Source of the DNA: CAMDHY01 sp046156265
GTDB taxonomy: Bacteria; Pseudomonadota; Alphaproteobacteria; Rhizobiales; Segnochrobactraceae
DNA: 64,000 bases
Direction: 5' to 3'
Assembly: GCF_046156265.1 (NCBI RefSeq)
Contig: NZ_JAWDIR010000045.1
Coordinates: 62,001-126,000, forward strand
Shown here: in pieces, positions 46,893 to 55,369 of the stretch
Layout: every line of letters begins with the position of its first letter
How positions within the stretch are numbered: the stretch's first letter is position 1
Notes under the pieces: generated by a model
Seen by the model: the letters and a program-made list of their open reading frames with translations, nothing else
What the model was told of the DNA's origin: nothing
Databases searched by the model: none
Translations under genes and position numbers: made by a program

Positions 46893-47369
46893 TTACGCCG
46901 CCTCGACCGCGGCGCCCTTGACGGTCACCGAGCCACCGGCCTTCTCCACAGCGGCGATCGCCGCACGGGAGGCACCCTCGACCTCGAACGTCGCCTTCAC
47001 CGTCAGCTCGCCGTCGGCGAGAAGACGGACGCCGTCGCGCAGCCGCTTCAGGACACCGGCCGCCTTCAGGGCAGCCGCGTCGATCGGAGCGGCGGCGTCG
47101 AGCTTGCCGGCGTCGATCGCCTGCTGCACACGCGCCAGGCTGACGATGTTGAAGTCCTTGCGGAAGATATTGGTGAAGCCGCGCTTCGGAAGGCGACGAT
47201 GCAGCGGCATCTGGCCGCCCTCGAAGCCCTTGATCGACACGCCGGTGCGCGACTTCTGGCCCTTCACGCCGCGGCCCGCGGTCTTGCCCTTGCCGGACCC
47301 GATGCCGCGGCCGACGCGCATGCGATCCTTGACCGCGCCGGGATTGTCCCGGATCTCGTTGAGTTTCAT
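46893..47369 (-). CDS. rplO: 50S ribosomal protein uL15
   Basis: The 158-residue protein begins MKLNEIRDNPGAVKDRMRVG and has the Gly-rich GRGIGSGKGKTAGRGVKGQKSR and the FEGGQMPLHRRLPKRGF signature. The ATG at 47369 is the conserved start. It is 31 bp after rpmD. Confidence 0.98.
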   Translation of the reverse strand: MKLNEIRDNPGAVKDRMRVGRGIGSGKGKTAGRGVKGQKSRTGVSIKGFEGGQMPLHRRLPKRGFTNIFRKDFNIVSLARVQQAIDAGKLDAAAPIDAAALKAAGVLKRLRDGVRLLADGELTVKATFEVEGASRAAIAAVEKAGGSVTVKGAAVEAA

Positions 47370-47400
47370 CACATGCTCCAGTCGGTCAGGCTTCGCCAGG

Positions 47401-47589
47401 TCAAGCTTCGTCGACCACACGGACGAGGTGGGCGACCTTGGCGATCATGCCGCGCACCTGCGGCGTGTCTTCCAGCGTACGACGCCGATGGCGCTTGTTG
47501 AGGCCGAGCCCGATCAGCGTCGCGCGCTGGTCGGAGGGCCGACGGATCGGGCTGCCGGTCTGCTCGACCGTGATCGTCTTGTCGGTCAT
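47401..47589 (-). CDS. rpmD: 50S ribosomal protein uL30
   Basis: The 62-residue protein starts MTDKTITVEQTGSPIRRPSD and contains LIGLGLNKRHRRRTLEDTP, standard for uL30. The frame runs 11 codons further upstream, but MTDKTI is the family start and lies directly after rpsE. Confidence 0.98.
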   Translation of the reverse strand: MTDKTITVEQTGSPIRRPSDQRATLIGLGLNKRHRRRTLEDTPQVRGMIAKVAHLVRVVDEA

Positions 47590-47618
47590 CGTCTCTTCCT
47601 CGATCCCTCGGCCGAAGC

Positions 47619-48170
47619 TCACGCCTCGGCAGCGGCGTCGGCGTCGACGTCGCGGCGGCGCGCCTGCAGGGCCGACACCTTGATGCCGCGACGGGCCGCG
47701 ACGGTGCGCGGGCTGTCTTCCTGCTTCAGTGCGTCGAACGTCGCCCGCACCATGTTGTAGGGGTTGGACGAGCCGAACGACTTGGCGACGACGTCCTGGA
47801 CGCCGAGCGTCTCGAAGACGGCGCGCATCGGGCCGCCGGCGATGATGCCGGTACCCGCCGGGGCCGCCCGCACGATGACGCGGCCGGCGCCGTGGCGGCC
47901 GTGCACATCGTGGTGCAGCGTCCGGCCCTCGCGCAGCGGCACGCGGACCAGGCTGCGCTTGGCCGCCTCGGTCGCCTTGCGGATCGCCTCGGGAACCTCA
48001 CGGGCCTTGCCGTGGCCGAAGCCGACGCGGCCCTTCTGGTCGCCGACGACGACGAGCGCGGCGAAGCCGAACCGGCGTCCGCCCTTAACGACCTTCGCCA
48101 CGCGGTTGATGTGGACGAGCTTGTCCACGAACTCGCTGTCGCGCTCTTCCCGCTCGCGCACGTTCTTCAC
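47619..48170 (-). CDS. rpsE: 30S ribosomal protein uS5
   Basis: The 183-residue protein has the double-stranded RNA-binding HINRVAKVVKGGRRFGFAAL and the GRVGFGHGKAREVPEAI and GTGIIAGGPMRAVFE motifs. It starts with GTG, with GGAGACAAG in front. The C-terminus is slightly extended (RRRDVDADAAAEA). Confidence 0.98.
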   Translation of the reverse strand: MKNVREREERDSEFVDKLVHINRVAKVVKGGRRFGFAALVVVGDQKGRVGFGHGKAREVPEAIRKATEAAKRSLVRVPLREGRTLHHDVHGRHGAGRVIVRAAPAGTGIIAGGPMRAVFETLGVQDVVAKSFGSSNPYNMVRATFDALKQEDSPRTVAARRGIKVSALQARRRDVDADAAAEA

Positions 48171-48240
48171 GTCTTGTCTCCTCGCTCCGTCGCCCGCCGC
48201 GCCGGCTTACGCCCGCGCCGGACCGCCGCCGGATGTTCGA

Positions 48241-48603
48241 TCAGAAATCGAGACCCGCCTCGCGGGCCGCATCGGCGAGCGCCTTGACGCGCCCGTGGTA
48301 GATGTACGGGCCGCGGTCGAAAACCACCTGCGACACGCCGGCGGCCTTCGCGCGTTCCGCGATCAGCTTGCCGATCGCTGCAGCGGCGCCGGTGTCGGCA
48401 CCGGTCTTCAGCTCCTCGCGCATCGACTTCTCGAGGCTCGAGGCGGCTGCGATCGTGCGACCGGCCGCATCGTCGATCAGCTGCGCGTAGATGTGCTTCG
48501 AGGACCGATGCACGCTGAGGCGAGGCCGGCTTCCGGCAACCGCCTTCAGAGACCGCCGGACGCGAGCGCGGCGGCGTTCCATCGTGGAGAGCTTGTTGGC
48601 CAT
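48241..48603 (-). CDS. rplR: 50S ribosomal protein uL18
   Basis: The 120-residue 5S rRNA-binding protein starts MANKLSTMERRRARVRRSLK and contains RLSVHRSSKHIYAQLIDD and the C-terminal FDRGPYIYHGRVKALADAAR. It sits 11 bp after rplF. Confidence 0.98.
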   Translation of the reverse strand: MANKLSTMERRRARVRRSLKAVAGSRPRLSVHRSSKHIYAQLIDDAAGRTIAAASSLEKSMREELKTGADTGAAAAIGKLIAERAKAAGVSQVVFDRGPYIYHGRVKALADAAREAGLDF

Positions 48604-48614
48604 CGCACCCACCG

Positions 48615-49148
48615 TCACTTCTTCTTGCCTTCTTTGCGGACGATGAACTCGCCCGCATAGCGAACGCCCTTGCCCTTGTAGGGCTCCGGCGGGCGGAACT
48701 CGCGGATCTCGGCCGCCACCTGACCGACCTTCTGCCGGTCGATGCCGGACACGAGGATCTCGGTCGGCTTCGGGCAGACGATGTTGATCCCCTCGGGGAT
48801 CGGATACAGCACGTCGTGGCTGAAGCCGAGCGCCAGGTTCAGGGCCTTGCCCTGCACCGCCGCCTTGTATCCGACGCCGGTGATCTCGAGCTTGCGCTCG
48901 AAACCCTTGGAGACGCCGGTCGCGAGGTTCGCGACCATCGTCCGCGACATGCCCCACATCGAGCGAGCCTGCTTGCTCTCGTCGCGCGGCGAAACTGCGA
49001 CGCCGTCCGCCGAATTCTCGACAGCGACGAGATCGTGGGCGACGAAGGAAAGCTCACCCTTCGGGCCCTTCATCGACACCTTCTGGCCGTCGACGGTCGC
49101 GGTGACCCCACCGGGGACCGCGACGGGCTTCTTGCCGATCCGCGACAT
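48615..49148 (-). CDS. rplF: 50S ribosomal protein uL6
   Basis: The 177-residue protein starts MSRIGKKPVAVPGGVTATVD, has two tandem beta-rich repeats, and ends with the uL6 signature PEPYKGKGVRYAGEFIVRKE. It binds near the sarcin-ricin loop. Confidence 0.99.
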   Translation of the reverse strand: MSRIGKKPVAVPGGVTATVDGQKVSMKGPKGELSFVAHDLVAVENSADGVAVSPRDESKQARSMWGMSRTMVANLATGVSKGFERKLEITGVGYKAAVQGKALNLALGFSHDVLYPIPEGINIVCPKPTEILVSGIDRQKVGQVAAEIREFRPPEPYKGKGVRYAGEFIVRKEGKKK

Positions 49149-49192
49149 CTCTCAAACCCTACCGTTCGCTGGGAGCCGATCCGTCCGCCGCG

Positions 49193-49591
49193 TCAGAAGA
49201 CGCGGCAGAGGATCTCCCCGCCGACATTGTTTTCACGCGCCTCGTGGTCGCTCATCACGCCCTTCGGCGTCGACAGGATCGACACACCGAGACCGTTGGC
49301 GACGCGCGGAAGCGCCTTCACCGAAGCGTAGACGCGCCGGCCGGGCTTCGACACCCGCTCGATCTCGCGGATCACCGGCTCGCCGTCGAAGTACTTCAGC
49401 TCGATCTCGAATTCCGGCTGCACGCCGGTCACCTCGACCGTGGTGTAGCCGCGGATGTAGCCTTCAGACTGCAGCACGTCCAGGACGTGCTGGCGCAGCG
49501 AGGAGGCCGGCGTCGAAACCTTGGTCTTGCGCCGCATCTGCGCATTGCGGATGCGGGTCAACATATCGCCGAGCGGATCGGTCAATGCCAT
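49193..49591 (-). CDS. rpsH: 30S ribosomal protein uS8
   Basis: The 132-residue protein starts MALTDPLGDMLTRIRNAQMR and ends with GVSILSTPKGVMSDHEAREN plus VGGEILCRVF, both uS8 signatures. uS8 is the usual autogenous regulator of the spc operon; no regulator site was identified. Confidence 0.99.
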   Translation of the reverse strand: MALTDPLGDMLTRIRNAQMRRKTKVSTPASSLRQHVLDVLQSEGYIRGYTTVEVTGVQPEFEIELKYFDGEPVIREIERVSKPGRRVYASVKALPRVANGLGVSILSTPKGVMSDHEARENNVGGEILCRVF

Positions 49592-49604
49592 CGCGCAGCC
49601 CTCC

Positions 49605-49910
49605 TCACCAGCTCGACTTCACAAGACCGGGGATCGCCCCGGCGCTGCCGAGCTCGCGAAGTGCGATGCGCGACATTCTCAGCTTCCGGTAGACGCCACG
49701 CGGGCGGCCGGTCACTTCACAGCGGTTGCGCACGCGGGTCGGCGCGGAGTTACGCGGCATCTCGGCGAGCTTGAGCCGCGCCTGGAACCGTTCCTCCATC
49801 GACAGCGACTGGTCCTTCGCCGCCGCCTTCAGACGGGCGCGCTTCGGGGCGAACTGCTTGGCCAGCTTCGCGCGCCGATTGTTCTTCTCGATCGAGCTCT
49901 TCTTCGCCAT
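49605..49910 (-). CDS. rpsN: 30S ribosomal protein uS14
   Basis: The 101-residue protein is the long, zinc-free form (MAKKSSIEKNNRRAKLAKQF) with the C-terminal RCEVTGRPRGVYRKLRMSRI. The lack of CxxC pairs distinguishes it from the zinc-binding paralogue. Confidence 0.98.
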   Translation of the reverse strand: MAKKSSIEKNNRRAKLAKQFAPKRARLKAAAKDQSLSMEERFQARLKLAEMPRNSAPTRVRNRCEVTGRPRGVYRKLRMSRIALRELGSAGAIPGLVKSSW

Positions 49911-49940
49911 CTTACGTCTCTCCGCGGCCGGCCGGGCCGG

Positions 49941-50498
49941 TCACTGCCGGAACGGGAAGTTGAACGCCTTGAGGAGCGCTCGCGCCTCGTCGTCCGACTT
50001 CGCCGTCGTGCAGACGATCACGTCCATGCCCCAGATCTGATCAACCTTGTCGTAGTTGATCTCTGGGAAAATGATGTGCTCCTTGATGCCCATGGCGAAG
50101 TTGCCACGGCCATCGAAGCTCTTGGGGTTGAGGCCCCGGAAGTCCCGCACGCGGGGCAGCGCGATCGTCACCAGGCGGTCGACGAAGTCGTACATGCGCG
50201 TCTTGCGCAGCGTGACCTTCGCGCCGATCGGCATGTTCTCGCGCAGCTTGAAGGTCGAGATCGCCAGCCGGGCCCGCGTGATCACCGGCTTCTGGCCGGC
50301 GATCATGGCGAGGTCGGCCGCCGCGACGGTCGCCTTCTTGGAGTCACCGGTCGACTCGCCGACGCCCATGTTGAGCACGACCTTGTCGATCCGAGGGACT
50401 TCCATCGGATTCTTGTACCCGAACTCCTTGACGAGCTGCGGGCGCACCACCTCGTCGTAGTGCTTCTGGAGCCGGGGCTCGTATGCCGCCTCAGCCAT
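49941..50498 (-). CDS. rplE: 50S ribosomal protein uL5
   Basis: The 185-residue 5S rRNA-associated protein has KEFGYKNPMEVPRIDKVVLN, the LREnM-type loop ISTFKLRENMPIGAKVTLR and FPEINYDKVDQIWGMDVI. Its ATG lies 8 bp inside the 3' end of rplX, so the two are coupled. Confidence 0.99.
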   Translation of the reverse strand: MAEAAYEPRLQKHYDEVVRPQLVKEFGYKNPMEVPRIDKVVLNMGVGESTGDSKKATVAAADLAMIAGQKPVITRARLAISTFKLRENMPIGAKVTLRKTRMYDFVDRLVTIALPRVRDFRGLNPKSFDGRGNFAMGIKEHIIFPEINYDKVDQIWGMDVIVCTTAKSDDEARALLKAFNFPFRQ

Positions 50499-50808
50499 CG
50501 ATCTGGTCTCCCGAACGCTTGGCGACGCGCACCTTGCGGCCGTCCTCGAGGACCTTGAAGCCGACGCGAGTCGGCTTGCCGTCCTTGGGGTCGGCGAGCG
50601 CCAGGTTGGAAAGGTGGATCGCCGCCTCTTTGGAGACGATGCCGCCTTCGTCGCGCGCGGTCTGCTTCTGATGCTTGCGGACGAGGTTGACGCCGCGCAC
50701 CAGGGCGCGGTTCTCGGTCGGCCGGACTTCGATCACCTCGCCCGAGCGGCCCTTGTCGCGGCCGGTCGTGACGATGACGCGATCGCCCTTCTTGATCTTC
50801 GCGGCCAT
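50491..50808 (-). CDS. rplX: 50S ribosomal protein uL24
   Basis: The 105-residue protein has the KOW motif KKGDRVIVTTGRDKGRSGEV and VNLVRKHQKQT. The ATG at 50808 shares one base with the rplN stop (TGATG arrangement). A GTG one codon earlier is possible but less usual. Confidence 0.98.
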   Translation of the reverse strand: MAAKIKKGDRVIVTTGRDKGRSGEVIEVRPTENRALVRGVNLVRKHQKQTARDEGGIVSKEAAIHLSNLALADPKDGKPTRVGFKVLEDGRKVRVAKRSGDQIDG

Positions 50809-51176
50809 CACAGCACCTCGGGCGCGAGCGAAATGATCTTCATGTGGTTCTTGGCGCGGAGCTCGCGCGGCACCGGCCCGAAGATGCGGGTGCCGATCGG
50901 CTCCTTCTGGTTGTTGATCAGCACCGCCGCATTGCGGTCGAAGCGGATCACGCTGCCGTCGACGCGACGGATGTCCTTGGCGGTCCGGACGACCACCGCC
51001 TTCATCACGTCACCCTTCTTCACGCGGCCGCGCGGCGCCGCCTCCTTGATCGACACGACGATGACGTCGCCGACCGAGGCATACTTGCGCTTCGAACCGC
51101 CGAGCACCTTGATGCACATGACGCGACGGGCACCGGAGTTATCCGCCACGTCGAGGTTCGACTGCATCTGAATCAT
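50808..51176 (-). CDS. rplN: 50S ribosomal protein uL14
   Basis: The 122-residue protein starts MIQMQSNLDVADNSGARRVM, contains VIVVSIKEAAPRGRVKKGDV and ends HMKIISLAPEVL. It lies at the subunit interface. It is 41 bp after rpsQ. Confidence 0.99.
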   Translation of the reverse strand: MIQMQSNLDVADNSGARRVMCIKVLGGSKRKYASVGDVIVVSIKEAAPRGRVKKGDVMKAVVVRTAKDIRRVDGSVIRFDRNAAVLINNQKEPIGTRIFGPVPRELRAKNHMKIISLAPEVL

Positions 51177-51217
51177 GGCCGCCTCGTCTTTCTCGTCTTA
51201 CGCGCCGTCGCTACGGC

Positions 51218-51478
51218 TCAGCTCGCCGCCGCTTCGCCAGCCGGCGTCAACGCGCCGACGACGATCCAACGCTTCGTCTTGGAGATCGGCTTGCTCTCTT
51301 CGATGAGCACGGTGTCGCCGATCTTGTATGTGTTCGCATCGTCGTGCGCCTGGTACTTTTTCGACCGGCGCACGGTCTTCTTCAGCAGCGGGTGGGTAAA
51401 GCGCCGCTCGACCTTCACGACAACAGTCTTGTCGGTCTTGTCGCTGACGACGATGCCCTGCAGGACACGCTTTGGCAT
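51218..51478 (-). CDS. rpsQ: 30S ribosomal protein uS17
   Basis: The 86-residue protein starts MPKRVLQGIVVSDKTDKTVV, with VKVERRFTHPLLKKTVRRSK and GDTVLIEESKPISKTKRW, standard for uS17. Confidence 0.99.
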   Translation of the reverse strand: MPKRVLQGIVVSDKTDKTVVVKVERRFTHPLLKKTVRRSKKYQAHDDANTYKIGDTVLIEESKPISKTKRWIVVGALTPAGEAAAS

Positions 51479-51488
51479 CTCCGCCTCC

Positions 51489-51689
51489 TCAGGCGCTCTT
51501 GGGCGCGGTTTTGGCGCGCAACACGGTCTGTATGCGGGCGATGTCGCGGCGGACCTGCCGCACCCGCGCGGTGTTCTCGAGCTGGCCGGTGGCCTTCTGG
51601 AAGCGCAGGTTGAACTGCTCCTTCTTGAGCCGCCCGAGGTCCTCGGTCAGCTCGTCGGGCGTCTTCGCGCGCACGTCGCTCGCCTTCAT
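51489..51689 (-). CDS. rpmC: 50S ribosomal protein uL29
   Basis: The 66-residue protein starts MKASDVRAKTPDELTEDLGR and continues KEQFNLRFQKATGQLENT, the uL29 signature. The ATG at 51689 has GGAG 8 bp upstream; an in-frame GTG at 51698 does not. It surrounds the peptide exit tunnel where SRP docks. Confidence 0.98.
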   Translation of the reverse strand: MKASDVRAKTPDELTEDLGRLKKEQFNLRFQKATGQLENTARVRQVRRDIARIQTVLRAKTAPKSA

Positions 51690-51714
51690 CTCCGTCACTC
51701 CGCTGCGCCGCCGC

Positions 51715-52128
51715 TCACTCGGCGATCCGCTGAACGAACCGCGTCTTGACCGACAGCTTGGCCGCGGCCAGCCGGAACGCCTCGCGGGCGATCTCCTCGC
51801 TGACGCCGTCGACCTCGAACATGATCCGGCCCGGCTTCACCCGCGCCGCCCAATACTCCGGGGCACCCTTGCCCTTGCCCATGCGCACTTCGGTCGGCTT
51901 CTTCGACACCGGCACGTCCGGGAACACTCGGATCCACACCCGACCCTGGCGCTTCATCTGGCGCGTGATCGCGCGGCGGGCCGCCTCGATCTGGCGGGCC
52001 GTGACGCGGTCGGGCTCCAGGGCCTTCAGGCCGAAGGCGCCGAAGTTGAGGTCGGTACCGCCCTTGGCGACGCCATGGATGCGGCCCTTGAACTGCTTTC
52101 GGAACTTGGTGCGCTTCGGTTGCAGCAT
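51715..52128 (-). CDS. rplP: 50S ribosomal protein uL16
   Basis: The 137-residue protein starts MLQPKRTKFRKQFKGRIHGV and has RRAITRQMKRQGRVWIRVFP and GKGAPEYWAARVKPGRIMFE, the uL16 signature near the A site. Confidence 0.99.
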   Translation of the reverse strand: MLQPKRTKFRKQFKGRIHGVAKGGTDLNFGAFGLKALEPDRVTARQIEAARRAITRQMKRQGRVWIRVFPDVPVSKKPTEVRMGKGKGAPEYWAARVKPGRIMFEVDGVSEEIAREAFRLAAAKLSVKTRFVQRIAE

Positions 52129-52177
52129 GGCTCTTCTCTAATCTGTCTGGTCTGCGCTCCGGGCCGGGGCCCAGAGC

Positions 52178-52936
52178 TCAGCCGTGATCCTGGCGGCGAC
52201 GATCGCGGTGGTCGCGATCACGATCGCGGTCACGCTCGCGGCCACCGTGGCCGTGCGAACCGGCCTCGTTGCCCTCGCTCGCCCGCCGCTCGGACGCCAT
52301 CGGATCGTGCTCGAGGATCTCGCCCTTGAAGATCCACACCTTGACGCCGCAGGTGCCGTAGGCGGTCTTCGCCGTGGCAACCCCGTAGTCGACGTCGGCA
52401 CGCAGCGTGTGCAGCGGAACGCGGCCCTCGCGGTACCACTCCATGCGGGCGATCTCGGCGCCGCCGAGACGACCGGAGCAGTTGATGCGGATACCCTCCG
52501 CACCGAGCCGCATGGCCGACTGCACGGCCCGCTTCATCGCCCGCCGGAACGCCACGCGGCGCTCGAGCTGCTGGGCGATCGAGGCGGCGACCAGCGTCGC
52601 GTCGATCTCGGGCTTGCGCACCTCGACGATGTTGAGGTGGACCTCGGAGTCCGTCATCGCGGCAACCTTCTTGCGAAGCTTGTCGATGTCGGCGCCCTTC
52701 TTGCCGATCACCACGCCCGGACGGGCGGTGTGGATCGTCACGCGGCACTTCTTGTGCGGACGCTCGATGACGATCTTGGAGACCGCCGCCTGCTTCAGGT
52801 CGTCCATCAGCTTCTCGCGGATCTTCAGATCCTCGTGGAGCAGACGGCCGTACTCGCCGCGATCGGCGAACCAGCGCGAATCCCAGGTCCGGTTGATGCC
52901 GAGCCGCAGGCCGATCGGATTGACTTTCTGACCCAT
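52178..52936 (-). CDS. rpsC: 30S ribosomal protein uS3 with Arg/Asp-rich tail
   Basis: The 252-residue protein starts MGQKVNPIGLRLGINRTWDS, has the KH-domain GVVIGKKGADIDKLRKKV and the C-terminal domain CSGRLGGAEIARMEWYREGR and VDYGVATAKTAYGTCGVKVW. After residue 215 comes a non-conserved tail of about 37 residues with repeated RDRDRDRDHRDRRR, encoded by a CGATCGCGGTCACGATCG-like low-complexity stretch. E. coli uS3 has 233 residues, so only the last part is extra. The ATG touches the rplV stop. Confidence 0.98.
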   Translation of the reverse strand: MGQKVNPIGLRLGINRTWDSRWFADRGEYGRLLHEDLKIREKLMDDLKQAAVSKIVIERPHKKCRVTIHTARPGVVIGKKGADIDKLRKKVAAMTDSEVHLNIVEVRKPEIDATLVAASIAQQLERRVAFRRAMKRAVQSAMRLGAEGIRINCSGRLGGAEIARMEWYREGRVPLHTLRADVDYGVATAKTAYGTCGVKVWIFKGEILEHDPMASERRASEGNEAGSHGHGGRERDRDRDRDHRDRRRQDHG

Positions 52937-53316
52937 CAGGCGGCCTCCTCGACTTCGCGGACCACGATCGTGAGGTTCGCGAAAGGCTTCTCGATGCGGC
53001 TCGAGCGGCCACGGCCGCGCGCCGCGAAGCGCTTCATCACCAGCGCCTTGCCGACGAAGGCCTCGGCGACGACCAGGCTGTCGACGTCGAGGTCGTGGTT
53101 GTTCTCGGCGTTGGCGACGGCCGATTCCAGCGTCTTCTTGACGTCGCGGGCGATCCGCTTCTTCGAGAAGGTGAGGTCGGCAAGCGCCGCCGGCACCGTC
53201 TTCCCGCGGATCAGCTGGGCGACGAGATTGAGCTTCTGCGGCGACACCCGCAGCATCTTGGCGATCGCCTTCGCCTCGTTGTCCTTGAGGGCCCGTGCGG
53301 CCTTGGACTTGCCCAT
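52936..53316 (-). CDS. rplV: 50S ribosomal protein uL22
   Basis: The 126-residue protein has AKMLRVSPQKLNLVAQLIRG, ALADLTFSKKRIARDVKKTL and the beta-hairpin tip region FAARGRGRSSRIEKPFANLT lining the exit tunnel. It lies 3 bp after rpsS. Confidence 0.99.
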   Translation of the reverse strand: MGKSKAARALKDNEAKAIAKMLRVSPQKLNLVAQLIRGKTVPAALADLTFSKKRIARDVKKTLESAVANAENNHDLDVDSLVVAEAFVGKALVMKRFAARGRGRSSRIEKPFANLTIVVREVEEAA

Positions 53317-53319
53317 CGG

Positions 53320-53598
53320 TTACTTCCTCTTGGACTTCTTGTCGGCCGCGTGACCGTAGAAGGTCCGCGTCGGGGCGAACTCGCCAAACCGGTGACCGAC
53401 CATGTCCTCGGACACCTGCACCGGAATGTGCTTCTGGCCGTTGTAGACGCCGAACGTCAGACCGACGAACTGCGGCAGGATGGTCGACCGGCGGCTCCAG
53501 ATCTTGACGACCTCGGAGCGCGCGGACCCGCGCGCCTTCTCGGCCTTCTTGAGCATATAGCCGTCGACGAACGGACCTTTCCAGACGGAACGAGCCAC
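53320..53598 (-). CDS. rpsS: 30S ribosomal protein uS19
   Basis: The 92-residue protein starts MARSVWKGPFVDGYMLKKAE and has KIWSRRSTILPQFVGLTFGV and MVGHRFGEFAPTRTFYGHA, the uS19 signatures of the 30S head. Confidence 0.99.
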   Translation of the reverse strand: MARSVWKGPFVDGYMLKKAEKARGSARSEVVKIWSRRSTILPQFVGLTFGVYNGQKHIPVQVSEDMVGHRFGEFAPTRTFYGHAADKKSKRK

Positions 53599-53608
53599 GG
53601 TTCAGCCC

Positions 53609-54442
53609 TCACTTCTTCCTGGCGTGCCGGCTACGGACGATGAACTTGTCCGTCGACTTGTTGCGGCGCGTCTTCTTGCCCTTGGTGGGCTTGCCCCATG
53701 GCGTCACCGGATGGCGTCCACCCGAGGTCCGGCCTTCACCACCGCCGTGCGGATGGTCGACCGGGTTCATCGTGACGCCGCGGTTGTGCGGCTTGCGGCC
53801 GAGCCAGCGCGAACGGCCGGCCTTGCCGAGATTGATGTTGGCGTGGTCGGGGTTCGACACCGCGCCCACCGTGGCGAAGCAGGTGCCGAGCACCCGGCGC
53901 TGCTCGCCGGAGTTCAGGCGCAGGATCGCATAGCCCTGGTCGCGGCCGACGATCTGCGCGTAGGTGCCGGCCGAACGCGCGATCTGACCGCCCTTGCCGG
54001 GCTTCATCTCGACGTTGTGGACGATCGTGCCGACCGGCATCGCCGACAGCGGCATGGCGTTGCCCGGCTTCACGTCGGCCTGGGCACCAGCGATGACGCT
54101 GTCACCCACCGCCAGGCGCTGCGGCGCCAGGATGTAGGCGAGCTCGCCGTCCTCGTACTTCAGGAGGGCGATGAAGGCGGTCCGGTTCGGATCGTACTCG
54201 ATTCGGTCGACCGTCGCCGTCATCTCGCGCTTGCGGCGCTTGAAGTCGACCAGACGGTAGGTCCGCTTGTGACCGCCGCCACGGAAGCGGACGGTGATGC
54301 GACCGGCGTTGTTGCGGCCGCCGGAGGCCGAGAGGCCCTCGGTCAGCGACTTGACCGGCTTGCCCTTGTAGAGCTCGGAGCGATCGACGAGGACCAGCTG
54401 TCGCTGGCCGGCCGTCGTCGGCTTGTAGGATTTCAGAGCCAT
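53609..54442 (-). CDS. rplB: 50S ribosomal protein uL2
   Basis: The 277-residue protein has GGRNNAGRITVRFRGGGHKR, the peptidyl-transferase-proximal GVTMNPVDHPHGGGEGRTSG and the C-terminal KGKKTRRNKSTDKFIVR. The essential histidine lies in HPHGGG. Length is normal. Confidence 0.99.
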   Translation of the reverse strand: MALKSYKPTTAGQRQLVLVDRSELYKGKPVKSLTEGLSASGGRNNAGRITVRFRGGGHKRTYRLVDFKRRKREMTATVDRIEYDPNRTAFIALLKYEDGELAYILAPQRLAVGDSVIAGAQADVKPGNAMPLSAMPVGTIVHNVEMKPGKGGQIARSAGTYAQIVGRDQGYAILRLNSGEQRRVLGTCFATVGAVSNPDHANINLGKAGRSRWLGRKPHNRGVTMNPVDHPHGGGEGRTSGGRHPVTPWGKPTKGKKTRRNKSTDKFIVRSRHARKK

Positions 54443-54458
54443 GGTCTGCGCTCCACGC

Positions 54459-54752
54459 TCACAGGCCGGTCGTGACGTCGATCGTCTGGCCTTCGGCCAG
54501 CGTCACGACGGCGCGCTTGACGTCCGACTGGCGCCCGAGGGAGCCGCGGAAGCGCTTCAGTTTGCCCTTGCGGACGAGGGTGTTGACCGCCGTCACCTTG
54601 ACGCCGAACAACGACTCGACGGCCGCCTTGATCTCCGGCTTCGAGGCCTTCGGCGCCACCTTGAAGACGACCTTGTTCTGCTCGCTGAGCACGGTCGACT
54701 TCTCGGTGATGATCGGGGCGACGATCACGTCGTAGTGCTTGAGGTTGGTCAT
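54459..54752 (-). CDS. rplW: 50S ribosomal protein uL23
   Basis: The 97-residue exit-tunnel protein has DVIVAPIITEKSTVLSEQNK, FKVAPKASKPEIKAAVESLF and GVKVTAVNTLVRKGKLKRF. Its ATG overlaps the rplD stop by 4 bp (ATGA). Confidence 0.99.
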   Translation of the reverse strand: MTNLKHYDVIVAPIITEKSTVLSEQNKVVFKVAPKASKPEIKAAVESLFGVKVTAVNTLVRKGKLKRFRGSLGRQSDVKRAVVTLAEGQTIDVTTGL

Positions 54753-55369
54753 TTGAACCGCTCCTCGAGGCGCTCGACGGCCTCGCGGGTGAGCACCAGG
54801 GTGTCACGCCGCAGGATGTCGTAGACGTTGATGCCCTGGACCGGCAGCACGTCGAGATTGGGGATGTTGCGGGCGGCGAGCTGGAAGTTCACGTCCACCT
54901 CGTTGCCGGCGATGATCAGCACCCGGTCGAGACCCATCGCGGCGAGCCGCTCGCGCAGCGCCTTGGTCTTCGGCTCGGTCGCGGTCGCCTCGTCGACGAC
55001 GATCAGCGTGGAGGCCTTCGCCTTGGCCGAAAGCGCATGCTTCAGGCCGAGGGCGCGCACCTTCTTCGGCAGATCGTGGGCATGGCTGCGCACGACCGGG
55101 CCGAAGGCCTTGCCGCCACCGCGGAACTGCGGCGCCGACTGATCACCGTGACGGGCGCGACCGGTGCCCTTCTGCTTGTACATCTTGCGGCCGGTGCGGT
55201 TCACCTCGGACCGAATCTTCGCCTTGTGGGTGCCCGCCTGCCGCTTCGACAGCTGCCAGCGCACGATGCGCTGCAGGATGTCGGCGCGCGGCTCCAGCCC
55301 GAAGATCTCGTCGGAGACCGTGATCGAGCCCGCCGAGGCGCCGTCCAGCGTCTTGACCTCGAGTTCCAT
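54749..55369 (-). CDS. rplD: 50S ribosomal protein uL4
   Basis: The 206-residue protein has the tunnel loop RTGRKMYKQKGTGRARHGDQ and SAPQFRGGGKAFGP, followed by LSAKAKASTLIVVDE. The ATG at 55369 shares its last base with the rplC stop. uL4 is the S10-operon autoregulator in E. coli; no equivalent leader was recognised here. Confidence 0.99.
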   Translation of the reverse strand: MELEVKTLDGASAGSITVSDEIFGLEPRADILQRIVRWQLSKRQAGTHKAKIRSEVNRTGRKMYKQKGTGRARHGDQSAPQFRGGGKAFGPVVRSHAHDLPKKVRALGLKHALSAKAKASTLIVVDEATATEPKTKALRERLAAMGLDRVLIIAGNEVDVNFQLAARNIPNLDVLPVQGINVYDILRRDTLVLTREAVERLEERFK

